Of a DNA stretch of 64,000 bases, positions 7,325 through 16,352 are shown one piece after another; position 1 is the first letter of the stretch; each line of letters begins with the position of its first letter. The stretch is from NCBI GenBank assembly GCA_021732005.1, contig JAKFVT010000042.1, positions 1-64,000 on the forward strand, in the 5' to 3' direction. The notes under the pieces are model-generated. The model was given only the letters and a program-made list of their open reading frames with translations, made no database searches and was not told the DNA's origin. The position numbers and the translations under genes are program-made. This DNA comes from Mycobacterium sp. (GTDB lineage Bacteria > Actinomycetota > Actinomycetes > Mycobacteriales > Mycobacteriaceae).

Positions 7325-8394
7325 ACGAACGGGTTGTCCCCCGTCGCGACCTGCATGCCGAGGCCGATCAGCCGGCTCGCCGAATCATGCAGCCGCTCAC
7401 CGGCTTCGCGATGTGCCTGACCGGCCAGATACCGCGAGTACGTGCCCTCGATGACGATCGCCAGCTTGAAGCACGCCATCGCGATGTACCAGTTCAGGTG
7501 TCCGGCGGGGCGGCCACCGGCCTCGGCGTACGCGGCGACCAATTCGGTGCGCGACGGCAACCCACCGAGTGCGGCCAGCTCCCGGCCGGCGTTGATCGGG
7601 TCGGGATCGTCGGGCCAGCACACCAGGATCCAGCCCAGATCAAGCAACGGATCACCGATGGTGCACATCTCCCAGTCCACGAACGCCGCGACCTCGGGGG
7701 CGTCGCGGCGCAGCAGCACGTTGTTGAGGTGCGCGTCGCCGTGCATGATGCCCGGCTCACCGTCGGGCGGCCGGTGTTCACCGAGCCAGTCCGCGAGCCG
7801 GCCGACCTCCAGCATCTCCGGCTGGTAGCTCTCGTGACGGTAACTGTCGAGCAGCCCGAGGAAGTTCGGAACCTGGCGCGCCAGAAAAGATCCCGGACGG
7901 TGCAGCTGCTGCAACGGACGACCCTGCCACGGCGCCGCGCTCAGGCGGGCCAGGTCTGCCGCGTAGTTCAGGCCCACCTGATGCCGCAGCCGTGGGTCGG
8001 CGGCGTACGCGGGAGCCACCTCGGTCGCCGGGTTGAAGCCGTCGACATCCTCCATCAGGTAGAAGACGACACCCAGCACGCCGAGGTCCGCACAGCCTGC
8101 CACGAATGCGGGATGGGGCACCGAGCTTCCGGCCAACGTCTGCAGCACCGCGATCTCGCGCTGCATGGTGCGGTTGCTGTTGGGGCGCGGGTAGGGCGGC
8201 GGCCTGCGCAACACCAGGCGGCGGTCGTCGACGCGCAACCGCACCACCACGTTCTGGGTTCCGCCGGCCAGCGGTTCGACATCGCGCACCCCGGAGCCGA
8301 TTCCGTTGTCCCGCACCCAGGCATTCAGCGCGCCGACGGCGGCCGAGTCAAGCGTTCCGGGAATTTCGGCGGCCCGGTCCTCGATGTTGCTCAA
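7321..8394 (-). CDS. Phosphotransferase of the APH/choline-kinase fold
   Basis: A 357-residue aminoglycoside-phosphotransferase-like protein. Motifs include the nucleotide loop GGTQNVVVRL, the kinase lysine region RRLVLRRPPP (Arg-rich in place of the usual Lys context), the Brenner motif HGDAHLNNVLL and the metal-binding DWEMCTIGDPLLDLGW. It resembles the mycobacterial FadE36-type phosphotransferases often associated with acyl-CoA metabolism rather than drug resistance. The TTG start at 8394 is chosen because it overlaps the stop of the upstream PP2C gene (TTGA) and the length fits the family. It is translationally coupled to that phosphatase, so both may act in one signalling step (inference). 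Confidence 0.82.
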   Translation of the reverse strand: MSNIEDRAAEIPGTLDSAAVGALNAWVRDNGIGSGVRDVEPLAGGTQNVVVRLRVDDRRLVLRRPPPYPRPNSNRTMQREIAVLQTLAGSSVPHPAFVAGCADLGVLGVVFYLMEDVDGFNPATEVAPAYAADPRLRHQVGLNYAADLARLSAAPWQGRPLQQLHRPGSFLARQVPNFLGLLDSYRHESYQPEMLEVGRLADWLGEHRPPDGEPGIMHGDAHLNNVLLRRDAPEVAAFVDWEMCTIGDPLLDLGWILVCWPDDPDPINAGRELAALGGLPSRTELVAAYAEAGGRPAGHLNWYIAMACFKLAIVIEGTYSRYLAGQAHREAGERLHDSASRLIGLGMQVATGDNPFV

Positions 8395-10559
8395 CGGTCG
8401 ATGGATTCCCGAAAGTCGTTGCCGCTCATGCCAGCTCCGAAACGGACCGCGACCACGCAGACATCGTCGTTGCGGGGCGGCGGCGCGAGGGTCTGGGTCA
8501 GTTCCCGGCACGCCGACGGCAAAGCCTCGTCCCCCCGCCAGTCGGCGACGATGCGCTCGACGCGCACCATTCCTGATTCGATGTCCTGGCCGCGCCGCTC
8601 GATGAGCCCGTCGCTGTACATGACGAGAATGTCCCCTTCCCCCACCTCGACGTTGCCCTCGCTGTAGGACGCCCGCTCGACCGGGCCCAGCACGGGGCCG
8701 TGCGCACCGGCCAACCGGATGACCGTCCCGGTCGACGCCCGCCGCAGCAACAGCGGCGGGTGCCCTGCCGAGGCGTAGCACAAGGTGCCCGAGGCCGAAT
8801 CCAGCAGCGCCACACCCATTGTCGCGAACTTTCCGTTGCTGGCATGACGGGTGAACGCGTTGAGCGCCGTCAGCAGCTGGGCGGGGGCCAACCCTTGTAG
8901 CGCCAGCGCTCGCCCGGCGCTCCGCAGTTGAGCCATGTCCTCGACGGCGGGCAGCCCGTGGCCCACCACATCGCCTACCGCCAGATAGGTGCGGCCGTGC
9001 GACAATTCGAGCGCGTCGTACCAGTCGCCGCCGAGGCCCTGCACCAGGTCGGCGGGTTCGTAACTCACCCCGACGTCCACTCCGTCGATCGGAATCGGGC
9101 TGGTCGGCAGAACAGCCGCCTGCAATACCGCGGCGCGCGCGTGCTCGTCGGCGTACATTCGCGCCCGCACCAGTGCCTGCCCGATCATCGTCGCGACCGC
9201 CGAGGTGTAGGCAAGTTGCGCGGTGTCCAGCGGCTGGGTGTCGGCCCAGGCCAAGACCAGTGCTCCAATTGCCTTGCCGCCCACGGTCAAAGGCCAGCTT
9301 ACGACGGCCGCGCCGCCGCTTGCGACCATCCACTTGGCATTGTCGGGGTATCGCCGGCGATATTCGGCGACGGTGCGGATCACCACCGGCTGACCGGTGC
9401 GGACCGCGTCGGTGGCTGCGGTGGACTCACTGACTGCCACACTTTCGTGGAACTGGTTGACCACGAATTCGGGATAGCCGCCCATCGCCACCCACTCGAG
9501 GGTGGCGCCTTCGTCATTGGCCAGGCCCACCGCGACTGCCTGCGCGCCTGCGTCATTGATCACCTGACCGATGACTGCGTCGCCGATCTGTTTCTGGGTG
9601 AACGCCCCCGACAACAGCCGGCCGAGGTTGGCGAGCGTCTCCAGACGGGCCCGCTCGCGCTGTTCGGCCTGGTGTTGCCTGACCGCGGTGACGCGGCCCC
9701 CGGCTTCCTGCGCGGTCAGCATCGCGACCAGAACCACCACCGCGATGAATGCCTGGGCGATCGCCAGCTGGCCCGGCCGGCGCAAATCGAGGTTCTCGAA
9801 GGTCGAGTATCCGGCGTTCGCCATACCGTTGGCGGTGAACGCCAGTGCGCCGCCGCAGAGGGCCGCGCCGATCATGTCCAGACGTAGGGCCGCCCATGCC
9901 ATCACCGGTAACAGGAACAGCGCAGGGGGAAGTGCGAGGCGGAACGAGACGAAGGTCAGTACGGCCATGCCGGTGAGGACCAGCATGGTCTCCAGCATCC
10001 GCGATCGCAGGATGTGGGATTGCACTGGCCACAACAAGATTGGTGCACCGATCATCAGGACACCGACCCCGTCGCCGGCCCACCAGTGCAAGACGGCCAG
10101 CGTCCAGTCGACCTGCTTGTGCACAGATGTGACCAGCCCGCCGATCACGCCGCCCGCCAGCGGGCCCAGCACCATGCCTCCCGCCACGAATCGCGCAAGG
10201 TCCTCGCGCTTGCGCAGATCAGGCGGTCCCTTGCACCACGCCAACACCAGCGAGGCCCCGACCAGCGGCTCCACCGAGTTGGCCACCGCGAATCCCACCG
10301 CCGACTGCCAGCCCGCTCCGTAGCGAAGGTCGACGGCCAGCTCGGCCACCACGATCGCGGCGACGATCACCGGCCACATCGTCCGCCGGGTCAGCAGCAT
10401 GGCCGCCACCGTCACCCCGGCCGGCGGGAAGAACGCGGGCCCGATACCGGCACCAAAGGTCTGCCACGACAACACCGACCCGGCCAGGTAGGGCAAGGCG
10501 ACCCAGCCGAACAAACCGGCGGCGAATCCGATCCGGTCGCGAGTACGCGAGACGCTCAC
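8391..10559 (-). CDS. MASE1-GAF-PP2C (RsbU/SpoIIE-type) membrane phosphatase
   Basis: A 722-residue sensor phosphatase. Residues about 1-290 form a multi-helix MASE1 membrane sensor (FGAGIGPAFFPPAGVTVAAMLL and further helices). Residues about 300-470 are a GAF domain (LLSGAFTQKQIGDAVIGQVINDAG to ATMIGQALVRARMY). Residues about 480-715 are a PP2C/SpoIIE phosphatase with GGDWYDALEL, GDVVGHGLPA, YASAGHPPLLL and MYSDGLIERRG, all metal-site motifs present. Such proteins dephosphorylate anti-anti-sigma factors in response to membrane and small-molecule signals. No STAS or anti-sigma gene is adjacent; the only coupled gene is the APH-fold phosphotransferase. The GTG start gives the MASE1 N-terminus. 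Confidence 0.9.
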   Translation of the reverse strand: MSVSRTRDRIGFAAGLFGWVALPYLAGSVLSWQTFGAGIGPAFFPPAGVTVAAMLLTRRTMWPVIVAAIVVAELAVDLRYGAGWQSAVGFAVANSVEPLVGASLVLAWCKGPPDLRKREDLARFVAGGMVLGPLAGGVIGGLVTSVHKQVDWTLAVLHWWAGDGVGVLMIGAPILLWPVQSHILRSRMLETMLVLTGMAVLTFVSFRLALPPALFLLPVMAWAALRLDMIGAALCGGALAFTANGMANAGYSTFENLDLRRPGQLAIAQAFIAVVVLVAMLTAQEAGGRVTAVRQHQAEQRERARLETLANLGRLLSGAFTQKQIGDAVIGQVINDAGAQAVAVGLANDEGATLEWVAMGGYPEFVVNQFHESVAVSESTAATDAVRTGQPVVIRTVAEYRRRYPDNAKWMVASGGAAVVSWPLTVGGKAIGALVLAWADTQPLDTAQLAYTSAVATMIGQALVRARMYADEHARAAVLQAAVLPTSPIPIDGVDVGVSYEPADLVQGLGGDWYDALELSHGRTYLAVGDVVGHGLPAVEDMAQLRSAGRALALQGLAPAQLLTALNAFTRHASNGKFATMGVALLDSASGTLCYASAGHPPLLLRRASTGTVIRLAGAHGPVLGPVERASYSEGNVEVGEGDILVMYSDGLIERRGQDIESGMVRVERIVADWRGDEALPSACRELTQTLAPPPRNDDVCVVAVRFGAGMSGNDFRESIDR

Positions 10560-10644
10560 GCGGCCCCACTACGTGATCCGTGGATCAGCCGGGCCGCACG
10601 CACGTCACGAGCGTAGTCACCCGTCGGCAAACCCGAGGGATTCT

Positions 10645-11661
10645 TCAGTGAGCCCGCTCGCGTCGTCGCCGATCGAAGAACTCGACCGCTTCCCGGATCG
10701 ACTCGTGCACGTCGCGAGGCTGCCACCCCAGTTCACGGGTTGCCTTGCCGTGGTCCATCGGTGCCATGATCCCCATCAGCCGCACGGTGGTCGGATTGAG
10801 CGGCAGATCACGTCCGGTCAGCGCGCCGGCAGCACCACCGAGGACCCCGATCGCCTTCATCACCGGTTTCGGGATGCCCACCCGGGGCGCCGGCCGACCT
10901 GCAGCGCGGGCCGCCGTCTCATAGAGCTCGCGGTAGGGCAGGTAGCGCTCGGAGATGATGTAGCGCTCCCCTACCCGGCCGTGGTCGGCGGCCAGCAACA
11001 GCGCGCGGGCGGCGTCGGTGATGCCGACGACCTCCGTCGCCATCCCATCCATATAGAAGGGCAGCTTGCCGGCCGCAGCGGCGGCCACCAGCGACCCGTG
11101 CGGAGTGGGCTGCCAATCGCCTGCGCCGTACGTGTTGGACACGCACAGCGCCACCGCGGGCAACGCCTTGTCGCGGCTGTAGTCCAGGACCAGCTTTTCG
11201 GCCGCGATCCGCGAGCCGATGTAGCCGCCGCCCTTGCCGCCCCAATCGACCGGGGTGTCCTCGTTCACGACTCCACCGGTACCCAATCCGATCGTCCCGA
11301 TGGTGCTGGTGAAGACGAACTTGCGCAGATCGGCGTTCACGGCGGCGTCGAGGACGTGCCGCAAACCTTCGACGTTGGTGCGGTACAGCGGTGCCGGGTC
11401 GCGCAGGTGTGCCCGGGTGTCGACGACGCAGTAGTAGACGACGTCGCAGCCGTCCATCGCCTCCGTCAGTGCGGCGTCGTCGAAGATGTCGCCGTAGAAA
11501 CGCTGCACGGGCAGACCGTCGATGCCACGGGTGGAGCTGGATTTGCGGAGCAGGACGCGGACGGTGTCGCCGCGCTCCACCAACTGCCGTGTCACATGCG
11601 AGCCGAGGAAGCCGCTCGCGCCCAGAACCAGTGAGTCGGTGCCTGCCACGCCCAGGAGCAT
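10645..11661 (-). CDS. NAD-dependent epimerase/dihydroflavonol-reductase-like protein
   Basis: A 338-residue extended SDR. The Rossmann motif GASGFLGSHVTRQL is at about residues 14-27, and FTSTIGTIGLG provides the Ser/Thr. The active-site segment is YIGSRIAAEK, where the lysine of the usual YxxxK is an arginine. The C-terminus (HGKATRELGWQPRDVHESIREAVEFF) has the typical epimerase tail. It resembles the HpnA/dihydroflavonol-4-reductase branch; the substrate could be a sugar, sterol or lipid ketone. It is monocistronic, with ATG 11661 chosen by the Rossmann N-terminus. Confidence 0.82.
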   Translation of the reverse strand: MLLGVAGTDSLVLGASGFLGSHVTRQLVERGDTVRVLLRKSSSTRGIDGLPVQRFYGDIFDDAALTEAMDGCDVVYYCVVDTRAHLRDPAPLYRTNVEGLRHVLDAAVNADLRKFVFTSTIGTIGLGTGGVVNEDTPVDWGGKGGGYIGSRIAAEKLVLDYSRDKALPAVALCVSNTYGAGDWQPTPHGSLVAAAAAGKLPFYMDGMATEVVGITDAARALLLAADHGRVGERYIISERYLPYRELYETAARAAGRPAPRVGIPKPVMKAIGVLGGAAGALTGRDLPLNPTTVRLMGIMAPMDHGKATRELGWQPRDVHESIREAVEFFDRRRRERAH

Positions 11662-11735
11662 GCCCGAAACCGGTCTCGGAGGACAAGATTGCGGATCTGT
11701 TCACCGGGACATCGCGGGTGGTGCTGGCGGCCGAG

Positions 11736-13094
11736 TCAGTCCTTCAGGCAGGCACCCGCTCCGTCGAGCACGCCGGTGCGGAAGTGCCGGATCCGTTCGT
11801 AACCGGCGCCCTGGCGGTCGACGTCACCGTCGCCGCGGAACACCAGCAGTGCGGTGATGGCCTCGTCGAGGTCGCCGGGCGAGATGCCGAAGCTGCTGGT
11901 CTCTTTGCGGTTCTGCAACAGGACGCTGGCCGTGTACGACCCGGCGAAGCAGTCGCCGCGCAACGACTGGGTCTTGTCGTCGGACTTGTCGTTGGCCCGG
12001 GTCATCGCAGCCAGCCCGAACTGCGTGGCGATCAGTGTCGCGACCGCGTAGTCGCCCCCCTGGTTGTATACGGTGCGCATCGCGTCATTCTCCCATCCGA
12101 TGTAATCGTCTGGGACGCAATAGAACAGCGCGTAGCCGTCAGCGCGGGTGTTACCGCACATCGGCGGGTTGGACGGGTCGAACGGCTCCAGACCCTTCAC
12201 CGGCACCCACGCTTCGCCGTTGGTCAGTTCGGGATAGACGTGCGCCCAGTAGTCCTCGATGTCGTAGGGCACGTCGTTGACCATCGCGTCGTAGGGCATG
12301 TCCCCACCGGCGGCCTCGTCCTGCGCGTTCTGGAACGGCAGCTCGACGACCACCGGGTTGTCGTCGCGATAGGCCTTGCAGGCGGTGGGCCCGTTGTCGT
12401 AGCCGTCCTGGAACGCGCCGACCCGGTCGAAGCCGCTGCCGTGCGCCGACGGGTCGATCTTGCTGGTACCTGGGGAATCCCGAAGCTCGAGGATGCCCGC
12501 CAGGGCGTTGTCCATATCGGCGGCGTTGACTTTGTAGAGCCCCGAGTCCTTGGCATGCTTGGCCCAGCCACCGGCGAAGCAGTCGGCCTGCAACTCCTTG
12601 GTCACCGTGCGCGCGGTGAAGTTGGACCGGGCCTGGATGGCATGGCCCCACTCGTGGGCGAGCACGATCGGAATGACGAAATCACCGAATTTCGACTGCA
12701 ATTCGGGGAGGAGCGTTTCGGAGTCCCACGCCACCACATCCTTGCTGGCGCAGTAGAAGGCGTTGCCCGCGATGTCGCTGGCGGCCTCGGCGCACGGTGG
12801 CAGTTTTCCGGACGACGGGATCACCGAGAAGAAGCCACCCTCCACCGGTTTGTACTCGCTGCCATAGAGCTTGGGGTATTCCTCGGCCCAGTACTTCTGC
12901 AGGTCGGCGATCGCCTGCACGGCGATCTTGTTGGGGCCGGTGGACGCATCACCGGTGATCTTGATGTCGCCCGGCGCCGTATTGGCAACCTGTGTGTTCT
13001 GCGCGAGGGACTGGGGTTTGTCGGGCTTGGGCGCTCCACCGCACGCCGCCAGAACGATTGCGAGGGTGGCCACTACCAGACCTTTGAATCGCAT
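11736..13094 (-). CDS. Lipoprotein neutral zinc metallopeptidase (putative)
   Basis: A 452-residue exported protein. The signal peptide MRFKGLVVATLAIVLAACGG ends in lipobox LAAC, giving lipid attachment at Cys18. The middle carries the zinc motif HEWGH followed by ELQADCFAGGWAKHA, the neutral zinc metallopeptidase pattern (YpfJ-like), with Glu of HEWGH as general base. A second half (NGEAWVPVKGLEPFDPSN and RGDCFAGSYTASVL) looks like a degenerate copy of the first: it repeats the GDCFAG element without a HExxH, suggesting an ancient domain duplication. It likely acts on the outer face of the membrane. Confidence 0.85.
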   Translation of the reverse strand: MRFKGLVVATLAIVLAACGGAPKPDKPQSLAQNTQVANTAPGDIKITGDASTGPNKIAVQAIADLQKYWAEEYPKLYGSEYKPVEGGFFSVIPSSGKLPPCAEAASDIAGNAFYCASKDVVAWDSETLLPELQSKFGDFVIPIVLAHEWGHAIQARSNFTARTVTKELQADCFAGGWAKHAKDSGLYKVNAADMDNALAGILELRDSPGTSKIDPSAHGSGFDRVGAFQDGYDNGPTACKAYRDDNPVVVELPFQNAQDEAAGGDMPYDAMVNDVPYDIEDYWAHVYPELTNGEAWVPVKGLEPFDPSNPPMCGNTRADGYALFYCVPDDYIGWENDAMRTVYNQGGDYAVATLIATQFGLAAMTRANDKSDDKTQSLRGDCFAGSYTASVLLQNRKETSSFGISPGDLDEAITALLVFRGDGDVDRQGAGYERIRHFRTGVLDGAGACLKD

Positions 13095-13174
13095 GCACGG
13101 ATATTAGCCATCACCACAGCTGTCTGCGGTGAATCCTACAGAAACGGTTTGCCAACGGCGCAGCGCCGCGTCAA

Positions 13175-15340
13175 TTACTTGATCAGCGGGTCACGCGGCA
13201 TGCCGAGGATGCGCTCGGCGATCTGGTTGCGGGTGATCTCTGACGTGCCGCCGGCGATGGACAGTGCGCGCGACCCCAGAGCCGCCCGGCCTGCCATCTC
13301 GCCCTCGCCACCCTCGAGTGCCGCATCCGGTCCGACCAGTGCCGCGGCGATGGTGCCCTGCTCCTGGAACTGTTCGGCCAGAATGAGTTTGGTGATGTTG
13401 CCTTCCGGGCCGGGCCCGGCGCCCTCCAGCGCGCGCACCACGCGGCGCAGGTTCAGCAGGCGCAGCGCCTGGTCTCTGGCCAGGAACCGGCCGACCCACT
13501 GAACCGCGCCGGCGACCCGGTCGCCGTGAGCCTTGGTCAGCGACACCAGCCACGCCGCCGCAGGCGCGATCGTGCCAGCGCCGCCGCCGATGCTCACCCG
13601 CTCGTTACCCAGCGTGGCGCGCGCGACGGTCCACCCGGCGTTCGGCTCGCCGACGACGTCCTCGTCGGGGACGAACACGTCATTGAAGAACACCTCGTTG
13701 AAGTCCGCCCCGCCGGTGATCTGGCGCAGGGGCCGAACCTCCACGCCCGGCGCCTCCATGTCCAGGATCACCGTCGTGATGCCGGCGTGCTTGGGCACCT
13801 CGAAATCGGTGCGCACGGTGGCCAGGCCGCGCTTGCAGTAGTGCGCCCCGCTGGTCCACACCTTCTGGCCGGTGATCTTCCATCCGCCGTCTACGCGGGT
13901 GGCCCGGGTCTTGACCGCCGCGGCGTCCGAACCCGCCGACGGTTCGGAGAACAGCTGGCACCAGATCTCGTCTTTGCGCAGTGCCTTTTCGACGAATCGC
14001 TCGATCTGAGAAGGGGTTCCGTGCTGAATCAGGGTCAGGATCACCCAGCCGGTGATGCCGTAGTCGGGCCGCTTGACACCGGCGGTGGCGAACTCCTCTT
14101 CGATCAGTAGCTGCTCGATGGCACCGGCAGCCCGGCCCCACGGCTTGGGCCAGTGCGGCATCACATACCCGGTGGCGATCAGTTCGTCGAGTTGCGTCTT
14201 CTCATCCAGCTTGGCGAGTTCGGCTGCATCGCTGCGGATTTGAGTGCGCAGCTCGTCGGCCTCGGGCGGCAGGTCCAGGCTGTTGGCCCGGCCGTGGCCG
14301 GCGTCGGTAAGGGTAAACACGTCGGTGGCCGGACCATCGCCGCCGAGGACCGCCTGCACGGTCAGCGCCCGGCGCAGATGCAGATGCGCGTCGTGCTCCC
14401 AGGTGAAGCCGATCCCGCCGTGCACCTGAATGTTCAACTCCGCGTTGCGAACATAAGCCGGGAAAGCGAGTGCGGCCGCGGCAGCGGCGACCAATTCGAA
14501 CTGCTGCTGGTCTTCACCGGCCGCACGCGCGGCATCCCACACGACGGCCACCGCCGACTCGGAGCCGACGATCATGTCAGCGCAGTGATGTTTGATCGCC
14601 TGGAAGGTCGCGATGGTGCGGCCGAACTGCTCACGCACCTTGGCGTATTCGACAGCGGTATCCACACAGTCCGACGCTCCGCCCGCGGCCTCGGCCGCGA
14701 AGAGTGTGCGCGCCAGGGCCAGCGCCGCGGTGCGTGCCCCGGCCAGCACGTTGCCGGCCACCGAGACGTCGCGCAGCGTCACCCGCCCGGAGCGGCGCGC
14801 CCGGTCGAGGCTGCCCGGCAGTTCGACCGAGACCCCGTCGGCACTTCGCTCCACCAGCAGCACGTCGTCACCGGCGACGAGGACCAGCAAGTCGGCGAGC
14901 CCGGCGCCGAGGACCACGCCCGCGTCGCCGCCTGCGGTGTCACCGGAGACGGTGAGGTCGCCATCGAATCCGACTGCGGCAGTGACGGATCCGTCGACCA
15001 GGCCAGGCAGCAGCCGCGCCTTCTGCTCATCGCTGCCCACCGCCGACACCACCGCGGATGCGACGACGGTCGGCACGAACGGACCGGGTGCCGCCGCGCG
15101 TCCGAGCTCGTCGATGACGACCACCAGTTCGGGCAACCCGAAACCCGAACCGCCGTACTGTTCGTCGACGTGCAGCCCGAGCCAGCCCAACCCGGCCAGC
15201 TCGGCCCAGAACGGCGGTGCCGTCTCCTCGGCGTCGTCGGCGAGCAGTGCGCGCGCCGCCGCCCTCGCCTTCTGCGTGCTCAGAAATGAGCGCGCCACCT
15301 CGCTGAGTTCACGGTGGTCGTCGGTCAGTGCGATACCCAT
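13175..15340 (-). CDS. fadE22: FadE22, two-domain acyl-CoA dehydrogenase
   Basis: A 721-residue protein made of two tandem acyl-CoA dehydrogenase domains (about 1-350 and 365-721). Domain one has VREQFGRTIATFQAIKHHCADM and QVHGGIGFTWEHDAHLHLRRA. Domain two has QLFSEPSAGSDAAAVKTRA, WKITGQKVWTSGA, and the C-terminal SIAGGTSEITRNQIAERILG that binds FAD across the dimer. The length equals that of M. tuberculosis FadE22 (Rv3061c), and the neighbourhood agrees. It acts in beta-oxidation of an acyl-CoA, probably a branched or sterol-derived one (inference). A GGAGGATCCG ribosome site precedes the ATG at 15340. Confidence 0.93.
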   Translation of the reverse strand: MGIALTDDHRELSEVARSFLSTQKARAAARALLADDAEETAPPFWAELAGLGWLGLHVDEQYGGSGFGLPELVVVIDELGRAAAPGPFVPTVVASAVVSAVGSDEQKARLLPGLVDGSVTAAVGFDGDLTVSGDTAGGDAGVVLGAGLADLLVLVAGDDVLLVERSADGVSVELPGSLDRARRSGRVTLRDVSVAGNVLAGARTAALALARTLFAAEAAGGASDCVDTAVEYAKVREQFGRTIATFQAIKHHCADMIVGSESAVAVVWDAARAAGEDQQQFELVAAAAAALAFPAYVRNAELNIQVHGGIGFTWEHDAHLHLRRALTVQAVLGGDGPATDVFTLTDAGHGRANSLDLPPEADELRTQIRSDAAELAKLDEKTQLDELIATGYVMPHWPKPWGRAAGAIEQLLIEEEFATAGVKRPDYGITGWVILTLIQHGTPSQIERFVEKALRKDEIWCQLFSEPSAGSDAAAVKTRATRVDGGWKITGQKVWTSGAHYCKRGLATVRTDFEVPKHAGITTVILDMEAPGVEVRPLRQITGGADFNEVFFNDVFVPDEDVVGEPNAGWTVARATLGNERVSIGGGAGTIAPAAAWLVSLTKAHGDRVAGAVQWVGRFLARDQALRLLNLRRVVRALEGAGPGPEGNITKLILAEQFQEQGTIAAALVGPDAALEGGEGEMAGRAALGSRALSIAGGTSEITRNQIAERILGMPRDPLIK

Positions 15341-15431
15341 CGGATCCTCCTCGAGGCGGCGGTGCCCGGCCCAATCCCTATTGCCCTAATGCCTTACCAC
15401 AGCCGGTTGAAACCGCAGTACGGCGGCCGGA

Positions 15432-16190
15432 TCACTTGGGGGCGAAGCGCTGCCCGGCGTCGAGACGGATGCACTGGCCGTTGAGCATCGGGTTGTCGAC
15501 GATCGCGGCGACCAGCTTGGCGAATTCCTCGGGGCGGCCGAGCCGCTTCGGGAAGGCGGCGTCCTTGGTCAGCGCCTTGGCGAACTCGTCGGGAATGCCC
15601 TTGGTCAGGCCGGTGGCGAACAGGCTCGGTGCGATCGCGAGCGCGCGAATGCCGAGCGGACCGAGGTCACGGGCCATGGTCAGGCACATGCCGGCGATGC
15701 CGGCCTTGGCGGCGGTGTAGGCAACCTGGCCGATCTGGCCCTCGAACGCGGCGATCGAGGCGGTGTTGATGATGACGCCGCGCTCCTCGTCTTCGGGCTC
15801 GTTGTTGGCCATGTGCGCGGCCGCGAGGCGGCTGATGTTGAAGCTGGCGATCAGGTTGAGGTTGATCGTGCTCTGGAAGGTCTCCAGGGCGTGCGGGCCG
15901 TTCTTGCCGAACGTCTTCTCCGCGACACCGCCGCCTGCGGTGGTCAGCACGACGTGCAGGCCGCCCAGCGCCTCGACAGCCTCGGCAAGCACCTTCTCGG
16001 TGCCCGCGAAGTCGGTGACGTCGACCGGGATGAAGGGGCCGCCCACACTGGACGCGACCTCGGGGCCGTCGGTGCCTTCGCGGTCGAGGATCGCCACCTT
16101 GGCGCCGTGCGAGGCAAGCAGCTCAGCGCTCGCCCGTCCGAAGCCCGATGCGCCGCCTACGACGACCACCTTCTTGCCCGAGATCTCCAT
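15432..16190 (-). CDS. SDR, HSD10-type 3-hydroxyacyl-CoA dehydrogenase
   Basis: A 252-residue SDR with VVGGASGFGRASAELL (about 10-25), TTAGGG, the catalytic Ser in INTASIAAFEGQIGQVAY and the active YTAAK. The whole pattern (DLGPLGIRALAIAPSLFATGL, NGQCIRLDAGQRF) matches the type II 3-hydroxyacyl-CoA dehydrogenase / 17-beta-HSD10 branch. It would oxidise a 3-hydroxyacyl-CoA with NAD+. The position 91 bases upstream of fadE22 on the same strand fits a beta-oxidation role. Ribosome site AGGAGT precedes the ATG. Confidence 0.9.
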   Translation of the reverse strand: MEISGKKVVVVGGASGFGRASAELLASHGAKVAILDREGTDGPEVASSVGGPFIPVDVTDFAGTEKVLAEAVEALGGLHVVLTTAGGGVAEKTFGKNGPHALETFQSTINLNLIASFNISRLAAAHMANNEPEDEERGVIINTASIAAFEGQIGQVAYTAAKAGIAGMCLTMARDLGPLGIRALAIAPSLFATGLTKGIPDEFAKALTKDAAFPKRLGRPEEFAKLVAAIVDNPMLNGQCIRLDAGQRFAPK

Positions 16191-16352
16191 CCGATACTCC
16201 TGTCCGTTGACGCGGCACGGCTCCCGTGCCGCTTACAGTTCGCAGTTCAATTCGCGGGGACACCTCGGTGGCGCCCAAGCCGGTACGCACGTTACCGCTC
16301 GTCATCGAACGGTAATGACCAAGGGTGCCTACCCAGCGGTAGGTTGGCTCGC

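Noticed and set aside
7321..8394. Phosphotransferase as an aminoglycoside resistance gene
   Set aside because: The fold is shared, but mycobacterial members of this subgroup sit with acyl-CoA or signalling genes, and nothing here points to drug modification.
11391..13502. 703-codon open frame on the plus strand opposite the zinc peptidase gene
   Set aside because: It is a high-GC antisense shadow: the minus strand encodes a lipobox and HEWGH peptidase, and this frame has no recognisable domain.
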